This document shows, in pieces, positions 1-8,946 of a stretch of DNA of 64,000 nucleotides. This DNA comes from Rhodococcus ruber (GTDB lineage: Bacteria > Actinomycetota > Actinomycetes > Mycobacteriales > Mycobacteriaceae): positions 682,001 to 746,000 of the forward strand of contig NZ_JAPWIJ010000001.1 in assembly GCF_027270735.1 (NCBI RefSeq). Reading direction: 5' to 3'. The translations under genes and the position numbers were made by a program. Position 1 is the stretch's first letter. Each line of letters opens with the position of its first letter. The notes beneath the pieces are model-generated. The model worked only from the letters and a program-made list of their open reading frames with translations. It made no database searches and had not been told where the DNA came from.

Positions 1-968
1 GTCCTCCCGGCAGGTAGGAAGCCGGACGGCAGTGTTCGCTCCGGCGGGAACTCGCTGTAGGAGACGGCACCGGCTTCGGTGGTCGCGTACCAGTTGACCA
101 CCGTGGCGCGGCCGTCGAATTGTCGCCTGAACCTGTCGACGTCGTCGGAATGCAGTGACTCCCCGTACGTGGTGACGACGCGCAGACTGGGCAGGGCATC
201 ATGCCCGTGGTCGGTAGCGGCGAGTGTGCGTAGCAGTGATGACGAGCAGTGCAAGGTGGTCAGTGAATTCGCGGCTATCCAGTCGACGATGCCGGTGTGT
301 GCACCGGACCGAGGGTCTCGACAGTGGACCGCGGCACCGCTGAGCAGCCCTGCGAAGAGCGTGTTCAGCCCTGCACCGAAACTGATCGGCAGCGAATTCC
401 CGACGCGATCCTGCGGCCGGAGGGACAACGCGGTGGCGACCTCGTACGCCTTGGTCAGACACATGCGGTGGCTGAGGATCACGCCCTTGGCAGTGCCCGT
501 CGAGCCCGAGGTGTAGTTGATCACTGCGGTGTGGTCGCCCGACAGCGTCGGTAGCGGGATGCAGGAATCGATGGTCGCTGCGACGGTGGCGGTGTCGATC
601 GCGGTCGCACCGGCGCGGTCGACGATCGTGGCGCGGCGCTCCACGGGCAGCATGGGGTCGAGCGGCACCAGGGGGTGACCTGCTGCGATGACGGCCAACA
701 TCAGCACGATCGAGCTCGACGTGTCGTCGGTATCGACGGCGAGAGGTCGAGAGTCGTCGGGAAAGAGAGTGGCGATCTTGCGTGCCTGCGAGTAAGCGCG
801 GTGCAGGAGTTCGTCGAAGGTGAGCCAGGTTCCGCCTGCGGAGAGCGCAACGGCGTCCGGCAGATCGTGAGCCACCTCTCGGTAGCGGGACATCAGGGTG
901 TCCCGGCGCTCGGGCCGGCACAGCGGGGCCAGCGAGAGACGGGGTGCATCGATGTCTTGAACCGACAT
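1..968 (-). CDS. Adenylate-forming (AMP-binding) ligase, 3' end outside window
   Basis: Partial gene; about 322 N-terminal residues are visible and the C-terminal part lies beyond position 1. The phosphate-binding loop of the ANL superfamily is clear at residues ~152-163 (YTSGSTGTAKGV), and a WYATTEAG segment matches the A5 motif. The enzyme should activate a carboxylic acid as its acyl-adenylate, as in acyl-CoA ligases or NRPS adenylation domains; the substrate cannot be read from this part. The ATG at 968 is preceded by AAGGAG at good spacing. A perfect 17-bp palindrome lies 67 bp upstream and is probably an operator. Confidence 0.85.
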   Translation of the reverse strand, partial: MSVQDIDAPRLSLAPLCRPERRDTLMSRYREVAHDLPDAVALSAGGTWLTFDELLHRAYSQARKIATLFPDDSRPLAVDTDDTSSSIVLMLAVIAAGHPLVPLDPMLPVERRATIVDRAGATAIDTATVAATIDSCIPLPTLSGDHTAVINYTSGSTGTAKGVILSHRMCLTKAYEVATALSLRPQDRVGNSLPISFGAGLNTLFAGLLSGAAVHCRDPRSGAHTGIVDWIAANSLTTLHCSSSLLRTLAATDHGHDALPSLRVVTTYGESLHSDDVDRFRRQFDGRATVVNWYATTEAGAVSYSEFPPERTLPSGFLPAGR

Positions 969-1034
969 GATTCTCCTTGCACGAGCCCGAGCCGCGATGC
1001 CAGAGTTGGTTTGAGTCACCGCAAACCTACTTGA

Positions 1035-1051
1035 AGACTGTTTTACAGTCT
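1035..1051. promoter_or_regulatory. 17-bp perfect palindrome, probable operator
   Basis: AGACTGT-TTT-ACAGTCT is a perfect inverted repeat in the promoter region of the minus-strand AMP-binding ligase. Size and symmetry fit a TetR-family operator. No regulator gene is adjacent inside the window, so the cognate protein may lie left of the window. Seen directly; function inferred. Confidence 0.6.
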
Positions 1052-1151
1052 CAAAGGTAGACGTGCATCACCTTTGGGCGCAACTCAAAAACCGGACATT
1101 CCGCAACAATCAGGTGTCGTTGCGAGATGTCCGGTCTGGTCGAGCGCGGGA

Positions 1152-3728
1152 CTAGATGTCCGCGATGGCCTCCAGGGGCTTCGTGCGTGCGGCCCGCACG
1201 GCAGGCCACAGCGCGGCCAAGACTCCGACCACGGCAGATCCCACCAGCATCGACACCACCTGACCCCACGGCACCGTCATGGTGCCGAGGCCCTCGTCAC
1301 GCAGGGTTTGCACGAATCCCCATCCGAACGCGATGCCGAGAACAACTCCCACGATCGCGCCGAACAGCGCGATGAGCAGCGACTCGAGGTAGATGATGCG
1401 TCGGACCTGCGGACGCTGCATTCCTATGGCCCGCAGCATGCCGATCTCGCGACGCCGTTCCACGACGGAGAGTGCCAGGGTGTTGACGATGCCGAGCACG
1501 GCGATGACGACGGCCAGCGCCAACAACCCGTACAGCACCGCGAGCAAAGTATCGATCTGCTGCCCCTGGCTGCCCTTGAACTCCTCGACGTCCTGCACCT
1601 GGACGACGACGAACGGCTTGGTGGCGGCCTCGAGGTCGGTGCGCAGCGTACCGAGATCGGTTCCCGGCACGGCCTTGACGAGCACCAGAAGATCCGACCG
1701 CGTGATGGACGGCGTCACTTCCTTGTAGATGTCGCCCGAGACGATCCAGTTTCCGATCAGCGGATTGTCGGTGAACACCCCGGTGACGGTGACCGGGACC
1801 GAGGCCCCGTCGACGGTGTCGAAGGTGACCTGGGTGCCCACGGTCCATCCGCGGTCGGCGGCCTCGGTTTCCGACACCGAGAAGCCGTTGCTGTTCAGGT
1901 CCGCGGTGCCCTGGACCATCGACAGATCTAGCAGGCCTTCGGGCGAACCGTCGATGGCGGCTCCGTACTCCTCCTGGCCGGCGATCGTGACGAACACGGG
2001 GTGCAGCACAGCAGTTCGGTCCACGCCGTCCACCTGTTGCGCGGCTGTGGTGGCGCCGGTCGGAACGCCGATCGACTGGGGGCCGGAGAGGATGTAGTCG
2101 GCCTCGACGCCGGTGTCGACGAGCGAGTCGACGCTGGCTTTCGCGGTGGATCCGAGCACGCCGATCACGGTGACGAGCATGAGACCGAGCATCAGGGCGA
2201 AGGCGGTGGCCGCGGTGCGACGCGGGTTGCGCACGGAGTTGGTCCTGGCCAGCCGTCCGATCGCCCCGAACGGACGGGTGATGACGGCGCCGAGTGCACC
2301 GACGATGGGCCGCGACAGGGACGGCGCGGCCAGTGCGGTGGCGACGATGAGTGCGACTGCACCTGCCCCGACCGTCGCGGCCGCGGCTCCGCCGGTCGAC
2401 TGTGCGCCGATGACCAGCGCAGCCGCACCGGCGACTCCCAGCCCGACACCCAGGAACGTCCGAGTGCGCAGGGTGTCGCCTGCGGAGGCGAACTCCTCGC
2501 GCATCGCGGCGACCGGCGGAATCTTGGCTGCTCGACGCGCCGGTGCATACGCGCTCAGGACGGTGACGATGATGCCGACCGCGAAGGCGACGGCGACGGT
2601 GCGGGGTTCGAGTGCCAGTGGCCCCGACGGCAGCCCCAGATCGAAGGCGTTGAGCAGTGCGCGCAGGCCGTAGGCTAGCCCGACTCCCCCCGCGAAGCCG
2701 AGGATGCTGCCGATGACGCCGACGACGAGTGCTTCGAGTACCACCGAGCGGCTGACCTGGCCGCGGCTGGCCCCGATGGCCCGCAGCAGCGCCAGCTCAC
2801 GGACTCGCTGGGCAACGATCATCGAGAACGTGTTGTAGATGATGAAGGTGCCGACGAGCAGTGCGATTCCGCCGAAGGCGAGCAGGAAGTAATTGATGAA
2901 CGACAGGGCCGACTCCACCTCGGCCTGGGTCTCTTCCTGTACGTCCGCGGCGGTCTGTACCTTCAGGCCGGGGAGCGCCGCGGAAATTTCGTCCCGCAGA
3001 TCGCTCTGCGTGAGCCCCTGCGCGGTGAGATCGTTGCCTGCGACGTCGATGTACTGCACATGGGCACCGTCGGTGAACAATTCGTTCGCCTGGCTCTGAA
3101 CGAACTGGAGCCCGATGAAACCACCGGATTCGGTTGCGGTGGAGTAGATCCCGGAAATCGTGATGTCGGTGATGCCCTTGGACGGCACGAGCACCTGGGT
3201 GGCGTCGCCCACCTTCAACCCGGCGCGTTCGGCACCACCGGCATTGATCGCGACCTGCCCGGGGGCGGTGGGAGCCGAGCCGTCGACGAAGGTCGTCGGA
3301 TCGCCCAGTCGTTGGTCTTCCGGTAGGTAGGACTCGCCGATGGTCGGTGCCCCGCCCGATTGCACGGCGGCACCGTCGGAGCCGAGCAGCACGAGTTGTC
3401 CGCCGACGTACGGCGACACGGCGCGTACGTTCGGCAGGGCCGAGATCGCGGCGATGTCCTCGTTGGGAACCCCGCTCGAGCGGGCGTCCTCCGGGCTCAC
3501 TCGAACGTCTGCACCCTGCGCGGTATCGGCGAACAACGAGGAGAACGTGCGTTGAAGGGTGTCGGTGAAGACGAACGAACCCGCGACGAACGCGGTGCCG
3601 AGCACAACGGACAGAACCGTCAGTGCCAACCGAACCTTGTGTGCTGCAAGGTTTCTCAGTGAAACCTTGCGCATCGGATTGCCCGCCGGCTTGTGTCGAG
3701 GAGGCTTGTTGGAGACAGAATGCGCCAT
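1152..3728 (-). CDS. ABC transporter permease, MacB/FtsX family
   Basis: 858-residue membrane protein, second gene of an ATPase-permease operon. An N-terminal membrane segment (~residues 32-54) is followed by a MacB-like extracytoplasmic domain and an FtsX block (FLLAFGGIALLVGTFIIYNT). A second extracytoplasmic region and a C-terminal FtsX block (ALAVVIAVLGIVNTLALSV) complete the duplicated layout typical of ~850-aa actinobacterial permeases. Such systems use ATP to drive extraction or export of lipids, peptides or lipoproteins across the envelope. The start is ATG at 3728, overlapping the ATPase stop by one base (TAATG); the open frame continues upstream only as an artefact of the ATPase gene. 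Confidence 0.9.
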   Translation of the reverse strand: MAHSVSNKPPRHKPAGNPMRKVSLRNLAAHKVRLALTVLSVVLGTAFVAGSFVFTDTLQRTFSSLFADTAQGADVRVSPEDARSSGVPNEDIAAISALPNVRAVSPYVGGQLVLLGSDGAAVQSGGAPTIGESYLPEDQRLGDPTTFVDGSAPTAPGQVAINAGGAERAGLKVGDATQVLVPSKGITDITISGIYSTATESGGFIGLQFVQSQANELFTDGAHVQYIDVAGNDLTAQGLTQSDLRDEISAALPGLKVQTAADVQEETQAEVESALSFINYFLLAFGGIALLVGTFIIYNTFSMIVAQRVRELALLRAIGASRGQVSRSVVLEALVVGVIGSILGFAGGVGLAYGLRALLNAFDLGLPSGPLALEPRTVAVAFAVGIIVTVLSAYAPARRAAKIPPVAAMREEFASAGDTLRTRTFLGVGLGVAGAAALVIGAQSTGGAAAATVGAGAVALIVATALAAPSLSRPIVGALGAVITRPFGAIGRLARTNSVRNPRRTAATAFALMLGLMLVTVIGVLGSTAKASVDSLVDTGVEADYILSGPQSIGVPTGATTAAQQVDGVDRTAVLHPVFVTIAGQEEYGAAIDGSPEGLLDLSMVQGTADLNSNGFSVSETEAADRGWTVGTQVTFDTVDGASVPVTVTGVFTDNPLIGNWIVSGDIYKEVTPSITRSDLLVLVKAVPGTDLGTLRTDLEAATKPFVVVQVQDVEEFKGSQGQQIDTLLAVLYGLLALAVVIAVLGIVNTLALSVVERRREIGMLRAIGMQRPQVRRIIYLESLLIALFGAIVGVVLGIAFGWGFVQTLRDEGLGTMTVPWGQVVSMLVGSAVVGVLAALWPAVRAARTKPLEAIADI

Positions 3729-4462
3729 TATCGGACCGTCTCCAGTTTCTTCATCCGCTCGAGTACGGCGTCGGCCGTGGGCGAGTTCAGCTGATCGATC
3801 ACGGCACCGTCGGCGAGAAACACGACGCGGTCCGCATAGCTGGCCGCGCGTGGATCGTGGGTGACGATGACGACTGTCTGGTCGAATTCGTCTGCGGCAG
3901 TGCGCAGAATCGACAGGACCTCGCCGGACGAGCGAGAGTCCAGGTTGCCGGTGGGCTCGTCGCCGAACACGATGTCGGGTCGACCGGCCAGCGCGCGGGC
4001 GCACGCCACTCGCTGTTGCTGCCCGCCCGAGAGCTCGCTGGGGCGGTGATCGAGGCGATCGCGGAGGCCGAGTCGGTCGACGACGGTGTCGAGCCACCCC
4101 TGATCCGGGGCGCGGCCCGCGATGTCGAGTGGCAGGGTGATGTTCTCCAGCGCGGTCAGCGTCGGTACCAGATTGAATGCCTGGAACACGAATCCGATTC
4201 GGTCCCTGCGCAATCCGGTCATCTCCTTGTCGGAGAGCGCCGTCAGCTCGGTGTCTCCGATGGTTACCGTACCCGACGATGCGGTGTCCAACCCGGCCAG
4301 GCAATGCATCAGAGTGGACTTGCCCGAACCCGACGGGCCCATGATGGCGGTGAATTCTCCGCGAGCGAACTCGACGCTCACCCCGGACAGTGCGTGCACC
4401 TGGGTGTCCCCGGAACCGTAGACCTTCGATACGTCGACCGCGCGTGCGGCAATGTCGCTCAT
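3728..4462 (-). CDS. ABC transporter ATP-binding protein, LolD/MacB type
   Basis: 244 residues, normal length for the family. Walker A is GPSGSGKS, the signature is LSGGQQQR, and Walker B runs into DEPTGNLD, the hallmark of the LolD/MacB/FtsE ATPases. It hydrolyses ATP on the cytoplasmic face to drive the permease encoded directly downstream. The gene is divergent from endonuclease IV with about 75 bp between starts. That spacer contains a small TCAGGG-GAGA-CCCTGA palindrome of unknown meaning. Confidence 0.93.
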   Translation of the reverse strand: MSDIAARAVDVSKVYGSGDTQVHALSGVSVEFARGEFTAIMGPSGSGKSTLMHCLAGLDTASSGTVTIGDTELTALSDKEMTGLRRDRIGFVFQAFNLVPTLTALENITLPLDIAGRAPDQGWLDTVVDRLGLRDRLDHRPSELSGGQQQRVACARALAGRPDIVFGDEPTGNLDSRSSGEVLSILRTAADEFDQTVVIVTHDPRAASYADRVVFLADGAVIDQLNSPTADAVLERMKKLETVR

Positions 4463-4537
4463 ACGCTCCAGTGTTTCAGTGTTCTGCGCCGGTTGCTATC
4501 AGGGGAGACCCTGAACACGGCCCCTATGATGGACGTC

Positions 4538-5302
4538 ATGCGCATCGGAGCACACGTCCGCGACAGCACCGACCCTCTCGGTACAGCAGAGGCTCTCGGC
4601 GTCGATCTCGTCCAGATGTTTCTCACCGATCCGCAGAAGTGGAACAAGCTCGAACCACACCCGCAGGGCGAGGCTCTGCTGGCCGGCTCGGTCGATGTGG
4701 TGGTGCACTCGTCGTACGTGCTCAACGTCGCGAGCTTGAACAATCGGATCCGCATCCCGTCCAGGAAGGCCGTCGTCGAGCAAGCAGCTGCGGCGGCCGA
4801 GATCGGGGCCATCGGTCTGGTCGTCCACGGCGGCCACGTCCGCGAGGGCGAGGACACCGCCAAGGGAATCGACAACTGGCGCAAGCTCTTCGAGCGTCAA
4901 GCTGAGCAGGGCGGCTTCGCGGTGCCGATCTTCGTCGAGAACACCGCGGGTGGGGACTCGGCGATGGCGCGCCACTTCGACGACATCGCCCGCCTGTGGG
5001 ATGCCATCGGCGAGTTCGGTGCCGGCTTCTGCCTGGACACCTGCCATGCCTGGGCCGGCGGCGAGGACCTCGTCGATGTCGTCGACCGCATCGAGGCCAT
5101 CACCGGACGAATCGATCTGGTGCACCTGAACAACTCGCGCGACGAGTTCGACTCGGCCAGGGACCGACACGCCAACCTCGGCACCGGAACCATCGACGCC
5201 GAGATCCTGACTGCCGTCGCCTTGGCCGCCGACGCACCGGTGATTCTCGAGACGCCGCCCGAGGGCATCGAGGACGACGTCAGGCTGCTGAAGAGCCTGT
5301 AG
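4538..5302 (+). CDS. nfo: Endonuclease IV, apurinic/apyrimidinic DNA repair
   Basis: 254 residues of the AP-endonuclease 2 TIM-barrel family. It cleaves 5' to abasic sites in base excision repair, using a trinuclear zinc centre. Family hallmarks visible are VVHGGHV, FVENTAGG, LDTCHAWA and LVHLNNSRD followed by RDRHANLGTG. Three in-frame ATGs occur at 4526, 4529 and 4538; 4538 is chosen because the product then begins MRIGAHV, as mycobacterial homologues do. No strong ribosome site is visible. The 3' end overlaps the opposing gene by 23 bp. Confidence 0.93.
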   Translation: MRIGAHVRDSTDPLGTAEALGVDLVQMFLTDPQKWNKLEPHPQGEALLAGSVDVVVHSSYVLNVASLNNRIRIPSRKAVVEQAAAAAEIGAIGLVVHGGHVREGEDTAKGIDNWRKLFERQAEQGGFAVPIFVENTAGGDSAMARHFDDIARLWDAIGEFGAGFCLDTCHAWAGGEDLVDVVDRIEAITGRIDLVHLNNSRDEFDSARDRHANLGTGTIDAEILTAVALAADAPVILETPPEGIEDDVRLLKSL

Positions 5303-6020
5303 CGGCGGCTGCCATCGTGGTCAGGTGGTGGACGGCTACCGACCACAATCGGATCAGCTCGTCGACTCCCTGCAGTTCGCCGGCCCAGCTGACCTGTGCC
5401 GCTGTGGTACCAGAATCGCCGGCGGTGATCCTGACATCGATCGCGTACTCGCCGTTCGGCTCCGCCGATGCGTCGTCACGCACGATGATCTGCGCCCCGG
5501 CACGTGAGGCGAGCGCGGGATAGTTGCGGGTGAGCGCGTAGTCGCGTCCGCCGTTCGGCACCGCGTCCAGTTTCCTCGAGACATCGTCGACGAGGTTCTT
5601 GCACTGAGCGGGCACGGCGAGCGCGTCGGTGTGGACGGCGGGGAGGCGAACCGGGTGCACGGCCCTCGACGCTTCGAGGTCCAGATCCACCAGGACGCCG
5701 GCCGACGAGCCACGGCGATTGTTCCGCTGCCATGTGGACACCGCCGACCCGAGCGCCGCGAGCAACAAGGCATGTGGTCGGTGTGGGCAATCGGGCAGTT
5801 CGAGCGTCACCGATTCCTGCTCGGAGCGGCCCGATGCCGATCGGGCTCCGAGAAGAGGCCGCTCGGCGGGAGTCAACACGGCGACCCAGTACGGAACCTG
5901 TTCGGCGACCTCGGTGCACAGGGTGCGTCCGAGCTGAGCTGGGCTGATGGTCTCCCCGCCTGAGAGTCCCTGTCGTGCGACTCTCAGCGGTGCGAACACG
6001 GTCACGCCGAAGAACCCCAC
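5280..6020 (-). CDS. Stand-alone condensation-domain-like protein under a candidate iron box
   Basis: 246 residues. The C-terminal two-thirds read like the second half of an NRPS condensation domain: a PVRL segment, a KLDAVPNGGRDYALTRN stretch resembling the K-x-VPxxGxxYG region, then a beta-rich end with a W at the expected place. The HHxxxDG active site is missing, so it is probably not a working condensation enzyme. Start is GTG at 6020; an internal GTG at 6005 is an alternative. A DtxR/IdeR-like box lies just upstream, suggesting iron-repressed expression and a siderophore-related role. The function is otherwise unknown. Confidence 0.6.
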   Translation of the reverse strand: MGFFGVTVFAPLRVARQGLSGGETISPAQLGRTLCTEVAEQVPYWVAVLTPAERPLLGARSASGRSEQESVTLELPDCPHRPHALLLAALGSAVSTWQRNNRRGSSAGVLVDLDLEASRAVHPVRLPAVHTDALAVPAQCKNLVDDVSRKLDAVPNGGRDYALTRNYPALASRAGAQIIVRDDASAEPNGEYAIDVRITAGDSGTTAAQVSWAGELQGVDELIRLWSVAVHHLTTMAAAATGSSAA

Positions 6021-6032
6021 TTCCGATGCAAA

Positions 6033-6051
6033 TTGTCCTAGCCTTACCTAA
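6033..6051 (-). promoter_or_regulatory. Candidate IdeR/DtxR iron box
   Basis: On the minus strand the site starts TTAGGTAAGGCTA, matching 14 of 19 positions of the consensus TTAGGTTAGGCTAACCTAA; the right half is degenerate. It sits 13 bp upstream of the GTG of the condensation-like gene, where bound repressor would block transcription. Weaker than the box at 28447. Confidence 0.55.
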
Positions 6052-6061
6052 TTCTCTCAGG

Positions 6062-6577
6062 CTAGCTCGAGCCGGAATCGGGTGCCAGGACGCCCCGGCG
6101 TGGATCGGTGGCACGCAGCACCGGAATTCCGGGGGAGACCGGCAGGGTTCCGGTCTCCAGGTCGTCGAGCAGCCCTTCGGACCAGGCCAGTAAGCCGCTG
6201 ACGTCGACACTGTGCGGAGGGTCGGCTTCGAAGCCGACCAAGCGATCGTGTCCCTGCCGAAGCAGCGACGCGGCACCGATGCGATTACCGCGCAAGAGGT
6301 GAGTCAGTCCGACGGCGAGTTGGGCGAGACCCTGCCACAACGGACGCTCGTCGGTCGGACAGCTCTTCCACGTGCCCTCGAGTACTTCGTGTGCGTGGAA
6401 CGGCATGTTCGCATCGAGAAACTTCTGCGACTCGACGAGAGCTGCGTCGGGCGGCAGCCGCACGTCGTCGGGCACTCGTGGGGTTCCGCTTCCACCGCGG
6501 GCGAGGGGTCGCCCGAGACCGTCGCGAGGCCTGGCATTGAGGGGTTTACCGCGCGCATCGCGCTCGCGTTCGGTCAT
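6062..6577 (-). CDS. DUF309 family protein
   Basis: 171 residues. The core carries the conserved FHAHEVLEGTWK helix and WQGLAQLAVGLTHLLRGN of DUF309 proteins, small helical proteins with a His-x-His-Glu motif suggestive of metal or substrate binding; no reaction is established. Start is the ATG at 6577 (MTERERDARGK), 10 nt after the stop of the upstream efflux gene, so the two are probably cotranscribed. Confidence 0.8.
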   Translation of the reverse strand: MTERERDARGKPLNARPRDGLGRPLARGGSGTPRVPDDVRLPPDAALVESQKFLDANMPFHAHEVLEGTWKSCPTDERPLWQGLAQLAVGLTHLLRGNRIGAASLLRQGHDRLVGFEADPPHSVDVSGLLAWSEGLLDDLETGTLPVSPGIPVLRATDPRRGVLAPDSGSS

Positions 6578-6587
6578 GGCGGTCACC

Positions 6588-7889
6588 CTAGTGGGTGGGT
6601 GCCGCTCCCTTGGCCGGTTGCCGCGCAGACGACCGCGCGGTGATGACACCCAGAGCGATCAGTGCTGCAGCGGACGTCACGACCATCGTCGTGGACACGG
6701 CCACTGCATCGTTTCCGAGTGCGCCGACGACAGGGGCGACGATGGCACCGAGACCGAACTGTGCCGCTCCGAGAAGTGCAGCAGCACCACCTGCGGCCTC
6801 ACCGTGCCGGGACAGCGCGAGTGCAGGCGCGTTGGGCATCACGAATCCGACGGCTCCGAGCACGAACCACAGTGGGACGACGAATCCCGCCATACCGCCG
6901 GTCTCGGTGACTGCCAACGCCACCATGACTCCACCGGCGACGACGCCGAACGACAGTGCCGACAGCACGATCTGCACGGGAGCGAAGCGTCCGAGCAGCA
7001 GGACGTTGAGCTGAGATGCACCGATCAGGGAAATCGCGCCGGCCGCGAAGACGATCGCGAACTGTTGCTCGTCCAGGCCGAACTCCTCCTGCAGCACGAA
7101 CGACGACCCGGCTACGTAGGCGAACAGCGACGACATCGCCAGTGCGGCGACCAGGACGAGTACGACGAACTGGGCGTCCCGCAGCAGCGAGCGGTAGGTG
7201 CGCAACACCGGCATGACACCACTGGCTCGACGACGCTCGGGTGGCAACGACTCGCGCAGCGACACGATCGCCAACGTCATCAGGCCGACACCCAGAATTG
7301 CCAGCGCCGCGAATACGAGGCGCCATGATCCGACCAGCAGCACGGCACCGCCGAGGGACGGAGCCAGCACGGGGGCGACGCCCATCACGAGCATCAGGCG
7401 CGACAGCACGGTGGCGGCAGCGCGGCCGGTGAACAGATCACGCACGATGGCCATCGCCAGCACAGCAGCGGCCGCAGCTCCGAGACCCTGCACGACGCGT
7501 AAGCCACCGAGCACCGCGATGTTCGGGGCCACGATGCAGGCCACGGAAGCGAGGATGTGCACTCCGGTACCGACGATCAGTGGAAGTCGTCGCCCGACGA
7601 TGTCCGACAACGGACCGATCACCAGCTGGCCGAGGGCGAGCCCGACCAACGTGCCGGCGAGGGTGAGCTGCACCGCGGACGACGGGGTGTTCAGGTCGTC
7701 GGCGATGGCAGGTAGAGCCGGTAGGTACATGTCGATGGTCAGCGGGCCGAGGGCGATGAGGGCACCGAGTACGAGGATCACCCGTAGGCGCTCCCGTGAC
7801 GTCGGCTCGGTCACCGGAGCCGAGGTGTCGGTCACCGGCGTGCCGGCTACGGCTGTTTTCGTTGACGACGTGTTCGATGCTGGGGCCAC
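6588..7889 (-). CDS. MFS multidrug efflux transporter, Bcr/CflA family
   Basis: 433 residues with about 12 membrane helices. The first helix contains GPLTIDMYLPALPAIADDL, the hallmark of the Bcr/CflA drug:proton antiporters (bicyclomycin, chloramphenicol). A GPLSDIVGRR loop matches the MFS motif A position. A ~30-residue Thr/Pro-rich leader precedes the first helix, and the start is uncertain: GTG at 7889 is used, but an internal GTG beginning VTEPTSRERL is possible. A long perfect hairpin lies just upstream. Confidence 0.88.
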   Translation of the reverse strand: MAPASNTSSTKTAVAGTPVTDTSAPVTEPTSRERLRVILVLGALIALGPLTIDMYLPALPAIADDLNTPSSAVQLTLAGTLVGLALGQLVIGPLSDIVGRRLPLIVGTGVHILASVACIVAPNIAVLGGLRVVQGLGAAAAAVLAMAIVRDLFTGRAAATVLSRLMLVMGVAPVLAPSLGGAVLLVGSWRLVFAALAILGVGLMTLAIVSLRESLPPERRRASGVMPVLRTYRSLLRDAQFVVLVLVAALAMSSLFAYVAGSSFVLQEEFGLDEQQFAIVFAAGAISLIGASQLNVLLLGRFAPVQIVLSALSFGVVAGGVMVALAVTETGGMAGFVVPLWFVLGAVGFVMPNAPALALSRHGEAAGGAAALLGAAQFGLGAIVAPVVGALGNDAVAVSTTMVVTSAAALIALGVITARSSARQPAKGAAPTH

Positions 7890-7894
7890 CCGAA

Positions 7895-7936
7895 AGTCAG
7901 CAACCGGGCAAGTCGTTCTGTTCCCGGTTGCTGACT
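7895..7936. terminator. 14-bp perfect hairpin between aldo/keto reductase and MFS genes
   Basis: Arms AGTCAGCAACCGGG (7895-7908) and its exact complement (7923-7936) enclose a 14-nt loop. It lies after the aldo/keto reductase stop and ends 5 nt before the MFS start codon. It could terminate the reductase transcript, or act as an attenuator or operator for the efflux gene. There is no U-tract. Confidence 0.6.
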
Positions 7937-7950
7937 ACAACTTTCGTGTT

Positions 7951-8895
7951 CTATGCCACGGCGTCGGACAGAACCGTCAGTTTCTCGACTTCCTGACTGG
8001 TCAGAGTCAAGGCCGGCGCGTCGAGGAGGGCGGGCAGCTGAGAAATTTTGCTCGCACTGGCAATGGGCGCGGTGACGCCCGGACGGGCCAGCAGCCAGGC
8101 CAGAGCAACGCTCGAAATCTCCGCGGATCGCGATTCGGCTATCTCACGCAGACCCTGCACCACCTCGAGCCCGGCATCGGAGAAGTACCCCGTGGTCAAC
8201 CGCTCGCGCTGTTCGCCGGCCAAGTCCTCGCGGGTGCGGTACTTGCCCGTCAGGAATCCGGCGGCGAGGGAGAAGTAGGGAAACACGCCGAGGTCGTGCT
8301 CGACGGCCAGCTTCTGCATCTCGCCCTCGTAGTCGCGGCGGGCGACCAGGTTGTAGTGCGGCTGCAGCGCGATCGGAGCGGCGAACCCGTTCTCCTCGGC
8401 AAGTTCGAGCCACTCGCGCACCCGCGCCGGGGTGTAGTTCGAGATGGCGACGTAGCGAACCTTGCCTGCGGTTACCAACTCGTCGAACGCGGCGAGGGAC
8501 TCGACCAGTGGGGTCTTGTCGTCGTCGTAGTGCGCGTAGTAGACGTCGATGTGGTCGGTCTGCAAGCGGGTCAGTGATGCGTCGGCGGCCGCTCGGATGT
8601 TGTCCGGGGCCAGCCCGCGAAAGTCGGGGTGCTGGCTGACCTTGGTGGCGATGACCACGTCGTCGCGGTTGCCACGAGCGTTGGTCCACTTGCCGATGAT
8701 CGTCTCCGACTCGCCGCCGGAGTTGCCGTCGGCAAAGGCCGAGTACGAGTCGGCGGTGTCGACGAAGTTGCCTCCGCCGGCGGTGAACGCGTCGAGAATC
8801 TCGAAGGACGCAGCCTCGTCGCTGGTCCAGCCGAAGGTGTTGCCGCCGAGGGCGAGCGGAAAGATGTCGAGATCGGACGTGCCGATGGCAACCAC
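7951..8895 (-). CDS. Aldo/keto reductase
   Basis: 314 residues, standard AKR length; an NADPH-dependent (beta/alpha)8 barrel that reduces aldehydes or ketones. The catalytic tetrad can be followed: Asp and Tyr in NFVDTADSYSAF, Lys in VVIATKVSQ, His in VYYAHYDDD. The ISNYTPARV and YFSLAAGFLTGKYR segments are typical of the family near the cofactor site. The GTG start at 8895 has a strong AAGGAG 6 nt upstream. Physiological substrate unknown. Confidence 0.92.
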   Translation of the reverse strand: MVAIGTSDLDIFPLALGGNTFGWTSDEAASFEILDAFTAGGGNFVDTADSYSAFADGNSGGESETIIGKWTNARGNRDDVVIATKVSQHPDFRGLAPDNIRAAADASLTRLQTDHIDVYYAHYDDDKTPLVESLAAFDELVTAGKVRYVAISNYTPARVREWLELAEENGFAAPIALQPHYNLVARRDYEGEMQKLAVEHDLGVFPYFSLAAGFLTGKYRTREDLAGEQRERLTTGYFSDAGLEVVQGLREIAESRSAEISSVALAWLLARPGVTAPIASASKISQLPALLDAPALTLTSQEVEKLTVLSDAVA

Positions 8896-8946
8896 GAAGT
8901 ACTCCTTACGTTGGCGAACAACTCGACTGTACGAGCAGCGGAGGGC

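Noticed and set aside
1074-1931. Long plus-strand open frame rich in His, Asp, Arg and Gln
   Set aside because: Antisense of the permease gene; composition is typical of a high-GC shadow frame, with no start signals or domain.
3729-4304. Continuation of the ABC permease frame upstream, giving a 1050-residue protein
   Set aside because: This stretch is the opposite reading of the ATPase gene, with Arg/His-rich low-quality sequence; the TAATG overlap gives a normal start.
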